Below are positions 8,209-17,600 of a stretch of 64,000 nt of DNA, piece by piece. This DNA comes from Planctomycetota bacterium (lineage in GTDB: Bacteria; Planctomycetota; Phycisphaerae; UBA1845), in the NCBI GenBank assembly GCA_030616775.1, contig JAUWWQ010000012.1:1-64000 (forward strand). The letters are read 5' to 3'. The first letter of the stretch is position 1, and each line of letters opens with the position of its first letter. The notes beneath the pieces are model-generated. The model was given only the letters and a program-made list of their open reading frames with translations. It was not told where the DNA came from and ran no database searches. The translations under genes were made by a program, and so were the position numbers.

Positions 8209-8994
8209 TTAGAACCGCGGTTTGCCGGAAGTCCGTTCCACAAACGCCGCGTAATCCTCCGGCGTATCGATGCCGACGAAGGCATGTTCCACGATCACCA
8301 CGCCGATTGGCAACCCGTGTTCCAACCAGCGAAGCTGCTCGAGCGATTCCGCCTGCTCCAACGCTGTGCGCTTGAGACCACCGCCGGTAAGGGTCCGCAA
8401 GGCATCCATGCGGAAGGCGTATGCCCCCAAATGCAACAGCCAGCGCGAAGGCCGATCAACCAAGCCGCCGGTCTCGCGCGGATACGGAATCGGACTCCGC
8501 GAAAAGTACAGCGCCCGCCCACCTGCGTCTACGACCACTTTCACACAGTTCGGATCAAAGGGCGACCCGGGTCCCTCACGGGGCCCGTCGGCGGCGAAGG
8601 GCGCCGCCAGCGTCCCGATGCGGCAGGAATCGGCGTCTGCATTCATACGATCGAGAAGGTGATCGAGCGCATCCGAATCGATCTCCGGCTCATCACCTTG
8701 CACGTTGAGTACCAGGTCGTCATCAGCAAGGCTCAACGTGGCTGCCACCTCCGCGACGCGATCGGTGCCGGTGGCGTGGTCGGGCCGAGTCATGTGGGCC
8801 TCGCCGCCGAAGGACTCAACGGCCCGAACGATCCGGTCATCGTCGGTGGCGACGATTACCCGGTCGATCTTCGAGCATTCGCCCACGCGTTCGCAAACAT
8901 GTTGAATCAGGTATTTTCCGGTCTTATCGGCGAGAGGTTTTCCGGGGAAGCGGGTCGAAGCGTATCGAGCCGGAATCACCGCAACTGTGGTCAA
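8209..8994 (-). CDS. kdsB: 3-deoxy-manno-octulosonate cytidylyltransferase
   Basis: KdsB couples CTP to KDO, giving CMP-KDO for lipopolysaccharide core synthesis in the cytoplasm. The nucleotide-binding start IPARYASTRFPGKPLAD (residues 7-23), the ATDDDRI segment, HATGTDRVAEVA and the metal-site motif LNVQGDEPEI are all present. The C-terminal LEQLRWLEHG and GIDTPEDY complete the family pattern at the usual length (261 aa). It is the first gene of the reverse run kdsB-pyrG-methylase; its neighbour makes its CTP substrate. Its presence argues for an outer membrane carrying KDO. Confidence 0.96.
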   Translation of the reverse strand: MTTVAVIPARYASTRFPGKPLADKTGKYLIQHVCERVGECSKIDRVIVATDDDRIVRAVESFGGEAHMTRPDHATGTDRVAEVAATLSLADDDLVLNVQGDEPEIDSDALDHLLDRMNADADSCRIGTLAAPFAADGPREGPGSPFDPNCVKVVVDAGGRALYFSRSPIPYPRETGGLVDRPSRWLLHLGAYAFRMDALRTLTGGGLKRTALEQAESLEQLRWLEHGLPIGVVIVEHAFVGIDTPEDYAAFVERTSGKPRF

Positions 8995-9103
8995 ACCAGC
9001 TCCTCCGCGGGATAAACGTGTTTCAGGCAGCCTCGCATATGACTATGCTATCGTCGGGCGTTCGGCTCGTCAATGCCACCCCACACGCTGGGTGCATGAC
9101 CGT

Positions 9104-9276
9104 TTATGCGGCGAGCTTTTGGCGATTCCGGCCGGCGGCCCGGCCACGAGGCCGTTGTTCGTGGAATCGCTCCGCCCGATCGTCCTCGCTGAGGTAGGCG
9201 GCGCGAATCTGTAGGACCGCTTCGGCGCCGTCTTGGATCCAGAATTTCTCCGTACCCTTCACCCGCTGATTGGGCC
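9104..9276 (-). pseudogene. Transposase 3' remnant (copy A)
   Basis: Read on the reverse strand, the frame gives NQRVKGTEKFW, then DGAEAVLQIRAAYLSEDDRA and a basic tail ending in a stop at 9104. This is the C-terminal end of a transposase, tentatively of the ISKra4 type. Nothing upstream of about 9276 continues it. The DNA from 9090 to 9272 matches 18212-18394 in inverted orientation with four mismatches that I can count. It abuts the end of the radical SAM gene. Confidence 0.8.
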
Positions 9277-9285
9277 AAAGCCAGT

Positions 9286-10815
9286 CTAATGTGCAAGCTC
9301 ATGACTCACTCTCTCACCGGTACGCGCACGCGACGATTGCGGCGATGGTTTGCCACACTGTTCATGCCTGTCCTTCTGGTTCTCCTCATCCCGACATTGT
9401 TCGGAAGAAGAAGCTTCAGTCGCTTCGTTGCCTGGAAGGTCCTCTTGCGGCAGACCGTGGGACGCCATGAAGGCACTGTGACCCGCGCGACTCAGATTGA
9501 TGTTGCTTCGATAGGAAAGGTTGGCGACTAGTGCAATGAGGGGTCTGCGCCAGTGGCATACGTTACGCCATACCCGGCGCAAGATAGGTCTCACAGAATA
9601 GAAACTCCCGTCGCATGTCTCCATCTCCCTCACGATTTCACGACACGACAAATGCCGGTATCGAGCAACGGGAAACGTCAAAGTGTAATACTTCCAATCC
9701 TTCGGGAAGCTGTTTGCGACCAGTCGGCGCTGTGATTCCATTTCGTTCCACAGCCGCGTGCCGGGCAGGGGCGTCAGAAACAGCGTGTTGAGGGTATCTA
9801 CACCATAGCGAATGGCCGCATCTGCGATTCGTCTGCCGATCCCTGGTTCATCCGTGTCCAGGCCCACGATGAATGAGCCGGCCACTAGGATTTTGTGGCG
9901 CTGGATCCGACGGACGGAGGCCGCCAAGTCGCGGCCGTTGAGCATGTTGAACTTCTTTCCGACCTCCTTCAGTCCTTCGGCCGTCGGCGATTCAAAGCCA
10001 ATGAATACGCCGGCACAGCCAGCCTTGGCCGCCAGCGCCAGCAATTCCTCGTCGTCAGCCATGTTGATCGTCACCTGGGCGATCCACCGCTTGCGAAGTT
10101 TCGCGCGGATCATCGCCCGAAGCAGCTCCTTCGTACGGACGATGTGGCTGTGGCTCGTGCCGATTAGATTGTCGTCGACGACGAGAACAAGCTTCTCTCG
10201 AATCTCGCCGAATTCCTGAACAACGTGGTCAATGGGCCGCTGCCGGTAGCGATATCCATTGAAGGCCGTCACGCTGCAGAAGCTGCAATTGAGCGGACAG
10301 CCACGCGTGGTCTGAATCGAGCCGAATGCGTAATCGCCACTCAAGAGGTCATGCCGAGCCGGCGGAATCTCATCCATGTCCGCATGCGCGCCCTCGTATT
10401 GGCGCTGTAAGGCACCGTGCCGGACGTCAGCCAGTACCTGAGTCCACACTCCCTCTGCCTCGCCCGTAACGATCGAGTCCACCCGCGCCATGGCCTCTTC
10501 GGGGCGCATGGTGGCATGAATGCCACCCATCACCACCGGCACGTCCCGGCTGCGGAAGTCAGCCGCCACCTCATAGGCGCGGTTCGCTTGCGAGGTGAAT
10601 GCCGTGACCCCCACCAGGTCCGGTCGCGGGAGATCTGCGTAGTCGGGCACGCGCACATTCTCATCAAAGATGGTGATTTCCCACTCCGGCGGGGTCAGTG
10701 CCGCCAGCGTAGTCAGCCCCAGTGGCTTCCAGACGCGGTAGTGGTTCCAGCGGCTTTCCCTGACCCGCGTGCAGCTTACCAATGGATTGCAGGGGTTGAT
10801 TAGATACAGGCGAAT
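9286..10815 (-). CDS. B12-binding-domain radical SAM protein
   Basis: The N-terminal region is a cobalamin-binding (B12-binding) Rossmann domain: IRLYLINPCNP, then PLGLTTLAALTP, DLVGVTAFTSQ and VPVVMGGIHATM. The radical SAM domain follows with the iron-sulfur motif TRGCPLNCSFCS and downstream elements such as VVDDNLIG and IGFESPT. Members of this class methylate or rearrange unactivated carbons in lipids, hopanoids or natural products; the substrate here is unknown. The conserved N-terminus extends past the TTG at 10782 to an ATT at 10815, seven bases from an AAAGGAG, and no ATG or GTG is available. The C-terminal 60 residues are low-complexity. There is no co-directional partner close by. 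Confidence 0.88.
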   Translation of the reverse strand: MRLYLINPCNPLVSCTRVRESRWNHYRVWKPLGLTTLAALTPPEWEITIFDENVRVPDYADLPRPDLVGVTAFTSQANRAYEVAADFRSRDVPVVMGGIHATMRPEEAMARVDSIVTGEAEGVWTQVLADVRHGALQRQYEGAHADMDEIPPARHDLLSGDYAFGSIQTTRGCPLNCSFCSVTAFNGYRYRQRPIDHVVQEFGEIREKLVLVVDDNLIGTSHSHIVRTKELLRAMIRAKLRKRWIAQVTINMADDEELLALAAKAGCAGVFIGFESPTAEGLKEVGKKFNMLNGRDLAASVRRIQRHKILVAGSFIVGLDTDEPGIGRRIADAAIRYGVDTLNTLFLTPLPGTRLWNEMESQRRLVANSFPKDWKYYTLTFPVARYRHLSCREIVREMETCDGSFYSVRPILRRVWRNVCHWRRPLIALVANLSYRSNINLSRAGHSAFMASHGLPQEDLPGNEATEASSSEQCRDEENQKDRHEQCGKPSPQSSRARTGERVSHELAH

Positions 10816-10822
10816 GGCTGCA

Positions 10823-10829
10823 CTCCTTT
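10823..10829 (-). promoter_or_regulatory. Ribosome binding site pointing to an ATT start
   Basis: AAAGGAG lies seven bases before ATT (10815) and thirteen before CTG (10809). The frame has no ATG or GTG between here and its upstream stop near 10860, so a non-canonical start is implied. Confidence 0.55.
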
Positions 10830-11041
10830 CATGTTCCGCGAACTCCGAACCGGGTTATCCGGGGCGGATTGGGCAATTGTGTCAGCGTCCCGCTGAAGCC
10901 GGCGGCTCCTCTGGCGCACGCCTCGGGCGTGATCCAGGGTCGAGTCTTCAGTCCCGTTACGGTTGCTGCTGCCTCGGAGGTACGGCTGGACGGGAACCTG
11001 ACCTGTGCCGAAGGCCCCGACGAGTGTCCCTTTCGACCCCT

Positions 11042-11530
11042 TCATCCGGATCCACCTTCTTCTTGGATGAAGGAGTGCTGGAGCAACTCCCTTTCTTTCT
11101 CGCCATGTGTCCTTAGTTGCTTAAGGTAGCACTCAAGCTCTGCACATACCTCCCCGAATGCGGCCGCATCGTCCGGGGACACATACTCCAGACGTAATAT
11201 GATGCGCTCGAAGTTGGCTTGAAGCTTCCTGCGCACGTCCCTCAACGCTCTTACATTACTGGCCAGATGTGGGTTGGCGTCGGTGATCGAGTGCATGTAA
11301 CCGCCATGGTCTGCAAGAACCCGCGTGCGGGTCAGGTGGCGTTCAAAGGATCTCGCTGCGAAGCGCAGTGTTGACAGCTTGCGGCTGTTTGCGCGGTCCC
11401 AGGTCGTCAATTGGAGCGCGGTTCGGAGCGATTGCTCGATGCCCAGAAGGATCGCAAGCTCGACTTCGGCCTGCCGGGCGATCTCCTGCGCTTCGGCTGC
11501 GTCATATTCTGTCTGGTCAGGATGCTGCAC
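11042..11530 (-). CDS. Helical hypothetical protein, 162 aa
   Basis: The protein is mostly charged helix. The segment HLTRTRVLADHGGYMHSITD followed by PHLASNVRALRDVRRKL resembles the layout of hemerythrin-like four-helix proteins, and the tail LLQHSFIQEEGGSG is also seen in such proteins. Several expected His/Glu metal ligands are not evident, so metal binding is doubtful. The start at 11530 is the first ATG and no strong ribosome binding site is visible. It begins a loose reverse-strand series of small genes that ends at the RRM gene. Confidence 0.6.
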   Translation of the reverse strand: MQHPDQTEYDAAEAQEIARQAEVELAILLGIEQSLRTALQLTTWDRANSRKLSTLRFAARSFERHLTRTRVLADHGGYMHSITDANPHLASNVRALRDVRRKLQANFERIILRLEYVSPDDAAAFGEVCAELECYLKQLRTHGEKERELLQHSFIQEEGGSG

Positions 11531-12052
11531 CAGGTTTCCTTTCGATTTGCACAGGCTGAGAGCGCCGTTCGGTCATGCCCTTAATCCCAGTCAGTTCGTA
11601 TCTCACGCCGACGGCAGTAGCGAACCGCTGCACCGTCGTTGAGGGAACTGGTGAGAGCGCCACTTCTTTGTCGATCATTCTGCCTGCGATCCTCGTGCTG
11701 CAAGGACCCGTCAGGGGGTTACCATTCTTGCCGTTGCCGATTGCGCACCAGCGCGCGTAAGAACCGGCAAGGCCGTCCTCATCTCCTCGCTAACAGTGCG
11801 AGCCGACTGCTCCGGGCGTCAAGGTAGTGAGCCTACACCACAACATCAGCACCACCACCGGCGAAGAGATCGTGGTCTTCACTTTGGCCGAGTCGCCACT
11901 CGTCCGCGAAAAGAAGAATAGGTAGCCGCCCCCTTCAAGCAGCCCACAGTGCATTGCACCACGCCTGTGGACAAGACAAATGGGATTGTCTTCCGGGAGT
12001 CTTCTCCCCGCCAGCATGTGAGCGATGTGGGTGCGCGCGGCCCGGCTCAGGC
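11531..12052. other. Intergenic, nothing recognised
   Basis: About 520 bases. Short open frames occur on both strands but none has a credible start or product. No repeat or RNA gene is seen. Confidence 0.45.
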
Positions 12053-12292
12053 TTAGCACGACGTACGCCCATCCGTGATGCCCGGCTCTTCCGAGTCTGT
12101 GCTGTCGCGCGGACCGATCTCGTCCTGTTCTACCGCGACGTCCGTGCCCTCGGACGGTGCAGACGAAGCCTGCTGATCACGGCTGAGCCGACGTTCGCGC
12201 TTGTCAGCCGCCTTCTTCGATTTCTTGAGTTCGCGTTGCCGTTTCTGGATTTCGCGCTCGCGTTTACGAACTGACGATCTTCTCTTGGTCAT
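12053..12292 (-). CDS. Small basic, then acidic protein, 79 aa
   Basis: The first 40 residues are a Lys/Arg/Glu-rich helix (MTKRRSSVRKREREIQKRQR...), followed by an acidic, Ser-rich tail. Small proteins starting this way are common as hypothetical proteins in bacteria and may bind nucleic acid. The ATG is the natural start of the charged helix. It has no recognisable domain and the call rests on composition and position within a same-strand series. Confidence 0.5.
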   Translation of the reverse strand: MTKRRSSVRKREREIQKRQRELKKSKKAADKRERRLSRDQQASSAPSEGTDVAVEQDEIGPRDSTDSEEPGITDGRTSC

Positions 12293-12395
12293 ACCAACTC
12301 CGTTGCTCGTGGGCGACTGTTGCGCGCGACGTCTCGTCCCGCGGTCATCCGATCCGTGTCATCTAGCGCGGGGCAAGACGCCCACCTGGGCCAGC

Positions 12396-12827
12396 TCACG
12401 TCTGCATCGTGGAGACGTTTTCGTCCCCTGACGCAGCCCTAATTCGGCGCGCATTCCCGTGCCAGACCGGCATGGTCTCGATTCGTTCCCGCATCATGTC
12501 GAACGTCATGCCGACTCGATCATTGAAGTCCTGCAGCGCGCCCATCGCGTCCATCTCGGCATCACCTGCGGGCCAGCCGATCGCCACTCGCCTTCCGTTG
12601 ATGTGACGATCGAGCTGCCCGAAGAGCACGCATGCCCGCCGCCATCCGAAGAGCTGACAAAGTGCTCCGGTGACATCCCAGGCCACGGCTGCGTCGTCGT
12701 CATAGTGGACCGCATCGCTGTTGGCATCATGCGCTTCGGCGTCTCGACACCATCTGCGCTCGTGATCGAGAAGCGCAAGGAGTTGCTCTTTCTCTTCGGG
12801 CATCATGGCACTTACTCGCTGCCGCAA
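12396..12827 (-). CDS. Hypothetical protein, 143 aa
   Basis: The protein has a conserved-looking core: DHERRWCRDAEAHDANSDAV, AVAWDVTGALCQLFGW and a long segment through DAMGALQDFNDR. The pattern of a charged Trp-Cys start and an Ala-Asp-Gly-Ala block is reminiscent of DUF6197-like proteins, but I am not certain. There is no signal peptide or membrane segment. It lies between two small reverse-strand genes with about 100-140 base gaps, so a common promoter is possible but not shown. Confidence 0.55.
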   Translation of the reverse strand: MRQRVSAMMPEEKEQLLALLDHERRWCRDAEAHDANSDAVHYDDDAAVAWDVTGALCQLFGWRRACVLFGQLDRHINGRRVAIGWPAGDAEMDAMGALQDFNDRVGMTFDMMRERIETMPVWHGNARRIRAASGDENVSTMQT

Positions 12828-12970
12828 TGATCTCTAGGAACGCCCTCCTGCTCCAGCATCTGGGCTGGACGTGCACTCGCGGCTTCGGTGACTGCTAGCA
12901 CGGTCTGTTCTCGCGCGCATCTGCATCGTCGAACGTATCCATAAACGCGGCAACTCTGAGCGTACGCAGA

Positions 12971-13267
12971 TTACCAGCGGTCGCGCCGGCCGCCGCCCCC
13001 GCCGCCCCCGCCGCTTGCGGGCTTCGGCCTGGCTTCGTTTACCTTGATCGTGCGACCGCCAAAGTCCTTGCCATCGAGGGCCGCGACGGCCGCTCCGGCT
13101 TCCGCATCCGAGCTCATCTCGACGAAACCGAAGCCCTTGCTCTGGCCCGTGCTCCGATCCGTGATCACGTTCACGCTATCCACGGTGCCGTGGGCCGCAA
13201 ACAACTGCTCTAGGTCAGGACCGCTGACGTCGTAGCCAAGGTTTCCAACATACAATTTCCTACCCAT
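12971..13267 (-). CDS. RRM RNA-binding protein, glycine-rich tail
   Basis: A single RNA recognition motif of about 80 residues: RNP2 is KLYVGNLGY at residues 4-12 and RNP1 is KGFGFVEM at about 45-52. A run of glycines and RRDRW close the protein. These small RRM proteins in cyanobacteria and planctomycetes act as RNA chaperones or cold-stress proteins. The ATG at 13267 follows GAGGAG at good spacing; an ATG directly before it (13270) is also possible. Longer in-frame extension upstream lacks RRM character. It stands alone, as expected for this class. Confidence 0.92.
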   Translation of the reverse strand: MGRKLYVGNLGYDVSGPDLEQLFAAHGTVDSVNVITDRSTGQSKGFGFVEMSSDAEAGAAVAALDGKDFGGRTIKVNEARPKPASGGGGGGGGRRDRW

Positions 13268-14222
13268 CATGAATCTCCTCGAGAGACCGACGAGCCAGTT
13301 CCAGCCGTCTCGGCACACGCACTACCTCGACGCAATGACACACCGCGCCACGATTGACGGTATGCGCCTTCACGTACAGAGCTGCAAGACAAACGCTTCT
13401 TCTTGTCGAAGGAAACAGACGGATGTCGGGCAAGCGTAGCTGAGGTCAGTGGAAACTGGATATTCGGGGTCTCTAAGCTTTCTGCGGCGATTACCGCACA
13501 TCGTCTGCCTGGCGGCAACGAACACGGACAGCAACGTGCTGTCCTCCAGGGCGCCAGGCCGTCATTCGAGCCTCCGTGACCAGTCCTCATCGGGAGAGCG
13601 TACCCGCGCCCGCGGGCAAACCCTCAGGAAGGGGATCAATCATCGAACATCGCTGCTACCGAGAGCATACGCGGTCTTGACCGGCCTGCCAAGTGAGTTT
13701 ACGAGTTTTTCTCGCCCAACCTGAGATTCCCGTCTTCTCTCGAAGCAGGAATGATCGTGCAAAGTGGAACCTACCCCAGGGGACACCCCATTACTTCGCC
13801 GCTGAGCCGATTCTCGCGCTCTGACCCCGGACACGCTGGAGCCCCCTGTGCGTACTGAAAACGTCGCCTGTGTGCCCAATGAATCCCGCCTCCCAGGAAT
13901 CCAGACCCACGGTGATAGCTTGCCGTGCTGGTGCCAGTCGTCGCGCGCGTTGTCCCGATTGAGGCACACGTCACCAGCCTTGACTGATCGTTTGAGCGGC
14001 TACCACAAATCACAGGGAGGGGGTGATTCTGCCCGCCGCCTACTTCGGGGTGCTGTAACCAGACGAACCCGGGGGCAAGTTCAAGCGGCCCGGTTGGATC
14101 GCGCCTGACCGACGCAGGCCATGCAGTCGCCCAGGTCGATTACACCCGCGACGGCCGCAAGGGCGCGGGCCGGAAAAAGGGGGGTCGACCGCTACACAGA
14201 AACAGGAACTGCTCCAGCCCGC
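13268..14222. other. Intergenic, degraded DNA
   Basis: About 950 bases without a supported gene. The right end grades into the transposase remnant at 14223. No RNA gene or repeat is recognised. Confidence 0.45.
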
Positions 14223-14560
14223 CAGAGCACAGCGCCGGAGGGGTCCTCAAGTCAGGTTTGCCGCCGTAGTTTTTCCCCCGCTGGATGATCAACTGAAGTT
14301 GGGGACGGAGGGGTACAGACCTCGCCTGCTGGAGAAGATCAATACGCCGGAGCCAACGAAGGGTCGTTCAGCCAGGCCGGCGCCGCCTTGGGCGTGCTGG
14401 GGGAGTTGCCGATTAGTGCCAAGCACGTGCAGCGGATCACCGAGCGGTTGGGGGAGGAGCGTCGTCAGCAACGTGACGCGCAGGTGTCAGCCATGAAGGC
14501 GGGCACGTTGAAGCCCATGTACCCCCAGCCCCCACGTTCCGCAAGCGTCGCACCGGAACG
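14223..14560 (+). pseudogene. Transposase 5' remnant, frameshifted
   Basis: One frame reads RFAAVVFPPLDDQLKLG and continues to about 14341. A second frame then gives YAGANEGSFSQAGAALGVLG and goes on through ISAKHVQRITERLGEERRQQ to KAGTLKPMYPQPP at about 14545. Together they make the N-terminal third of the same transposase type (tentatively ISKra4-like) whose C-terminal end lies at 17944-18380. The two frames are joined by a single frameshift near 14340. The protein breaks off just before the STAND NTPase gene, and the middle of the transposase is absent. Confidence 0.75.
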
Positions 14561-14683
14561 CCCGCACTGGCTTCGTGCCACCATCGCGGGCTTAACCGCA
14601 CGATCACCACGTGTCGACCGCTGGACTAACCACGGTGGATCGTGTACGCTGCATGACGCGAAGATCAGTCACATGGTGCTCCG

Positions 14684-17600
14684 ATGATCGAAACCGCGAT
14701 CGCGTTAGCAGTTGTCGTACCGCTCGCCGGGACTGTCTTTTCGGGGATCGCCGGCGGCGTCGCCTATGCCAAGTTCAAGAGGCTCTGGGATCTCCCCCGC
14801 CGGGACGTGGACGACGTCGAGGTGGCGCTGGTCCAAGCCGCACTCCAGGCCGTGATCGACCTGCACAAGCGGGCCCTGACGGAAGAGACACGGCGGCTCA
14901 CCGAAGACGAGAAGCGCGTTGTCAAGGAGAGGATCAAGGAGTTCAAGAAGACACATGACGCCCTGCGCTGGGAGGACACCGGTTACGCGCAACAAAAGTT
15001 GAGCGAATGGGCCGAGAAGGCCCCGGGCACGGGCGACACCCGCGGCGGGCAGTATGGCCCTCTTGTCGCCTATGCGTGTACCGACATCCCACCTGCCCTT
15101 CGAGACGCACTGCGAGACGACTTCGCGCCAGGCCTTCGTGTGCACTTCCACAGGAAGCTGCGCGACAGCGATGTCCTGTTTCGGGTCTTTACCGTCGAGA
15201 TTCTCACCGAGTTTCGAGAGATCATCGAATGGTGGCGTAATCTGGATCCCCAGCGCGAGGCGAAACTTGTCGAGCAGGTGGCACGCATGGGCGAAGGCGT
15301 GTCGCTGCTCATCAAAAAGTTTGTCGAATTCGAAGGCAAGGTGAACACACTTGACGCCAAGGTGGACGAGCTTCCCGAGAGGATCAGGCCGGTAGTCCTG
15401 GGGTGTCTCGAGCAGGTCCAACGACAGCCGGCGCACCTGTCGACCATCATCGAGCAGCTTCCGACCATCTTGACCCTGGCCACCGACCGCGGCGCGACGA
15501 CACAGGCTGTTAAGGATCCGCGAGACCTGCTCAAGAGCTATCCCGAACCTCAAAGGCACTGGGTGGGAAGACTTCAGGAACGCGGGGGTATCACCACCGC
15601 TTGGCGGAGCGGCGCAAAACAGGTCTACGCCGTTGTCGGCTTCGGTGGACAGGGCAAGAGCGCCCTGGCGCGGCGCTTCACCGAAACGCTCCGGCGCCAG
15701 GAACACGCCAACGACCGCCCGCTCGTCATCTGGTGGAGCTTCTACCTCAACCGCGCAGCCGACGAGTTCTTCGACCAGGCCGCCCGCCCCTTGAACATTC
15801 CTCTTATCGACGACGAAACGAAGAGGCGACGAAACAGCGAGCAGATCGCCCAAGACATCATCGAGCGGATGCGAACGGGTGTCGACGGGCGGCGCGTCCT
15901 GCTGGTCCTCGACGGCCTCGAGGTCCTGCAGGACACCACCACAGGCCGGGAGGGTCGCCTCAAGGATGTCGCACTGTACGGCTTGCTCAAAGGCACTCTC
16001 GACGACAACAACCCCGATACCGACGCTTCCGGCATGGTCCTGATCACCACGCGCGAGCCCCTCACCGACCTTACGCCGGACGACTACCGCCCCTTTACCA
16101 GCGTCACACTCGACCAGCTTTCCGTGACCGACGGGACGGACCTGCTGATTAACCACTACGGGTTGAACATCGATCGAAATGAGGCCGGGGCGTTCGTCGA
16201 TGAGGTCGCCGGGCATGCACTAACCCTGACGCTTACCGGGTCATTATTGAGAAAATCAGGCGCGACAAGCGCCACGGTGCAGGAGCTGCGTGAGTTCATC
16301 GCGAGTGAAGAGGCCAGGGTTACCGACCGGGACGTCACAACGCGCACCCATCGCCTGCCGGGCTATGTCCTTCGGCATTGCGGCGAAGCGTTAGACCCCG
16401 AGCACCGCCAGGTCATGCGACTGCTGAGTTGCTGCGTCCGCCCCGCGACCAGACGCGATGTCGAGGAGATCCTTCTCCAACCGATCGGCGAGACCGACGA
16501 GGTAGAGCGCGTCAACGACAAGCTGATGGGTCGCGCGTACACCGACGTCCGAAACGGCCTGATCCGTCACCTGTGCGAGCTGCACCTCATCGACGGCAAC
16601 GAGGAAGTCGGGTACGACATGCACCCGCTGATCCGTAGGCACTTCTACGAGGAAGAGACGGGCGAAGGGAAGCTAACCGAAACGCAGCGTAAGGCCGTCC
16701 ACGCCAGGTTCTTTACGGTGCTCCCCGAACGACAACCCAAGCACCACCCGCGCACCATGACCGAGATGGAGCCGTTGATCGACGCCGTCCTCCACGGCTG
16801 CCGCGCGGGCCTCACCCAGCGTGCCCTCGACGATCTTTACCACACGCGAATCGAGCGTAGGGACACCGGGCGAACAACCGGCTATCTCTCCGCCGACCTC
16901 GGGGCATCCGAGACCAAGCTGCAACTCCTGCGCGCCTTTTTCCCCGACGGCGATTTGAACGCCGACCCGCAAGTATCGATCGAGGGGGACAAGGCTTACC
17001 TCATCAGCGCTGTGGGCCTCGCGCTCATGAGCACGGGGCGACCAAGCGATGCCATCCCGCTCTTCGAGCGAGGCGCGGAGATGAGGTTCCTCCAATCAGA
17101 CTGGGTAAACCGATCCGCGGACTTCCAAAACCTCTCGGAGTTACATGACTACCTAGGTCGGCTTCCTGCGGCGTTCGAGGTTGCGAAGGACGCCCTCGCC
17201 GACTTGGACAAAGTCCGTGCTTCGCATCCCGCAAATACCCCCTTTACTATCTTCAGCTACGGGCTGGCAGCCTGGGCGGCGGCGCAACGAGGCCAGGACC
17301 CCACTGCCGCTAAGCACTTCGAGAGGGCGATCGACCTGCACACGGTGGACTGGCTCTGGTCCCTGATCGGCGCGTGGCAGTGCACCTGGCTCGCGCGGAG
17401 CGGAGAATTCGAGCCCGCCCGGATGGCGGGCGAGAAGAACGCGGCATGGGGCGCGGAGCACGGGAGCCTCCTGGAACGAACAGGCGCGCTTGCCTCGCAA
17501 TCCCTGACGGAACGGCTCGCCTGGGCGGCGGGTGATTCGGAGCGAAAGACGCTCGACGAGATGGAGCGTTTCGCCGAGCGGGCGGTCGAGGTCGGCAAAC

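Noticed and set aside
8080-9015. 311-codon forward frame over kdsB
   Set aside because: Antisense shadow of kdsB.
14705-16216. 503-codon reverse frame over the STAND NTPase
   Set aside because: Antisense shadow; Walker motifs fix the coding strand as forward.
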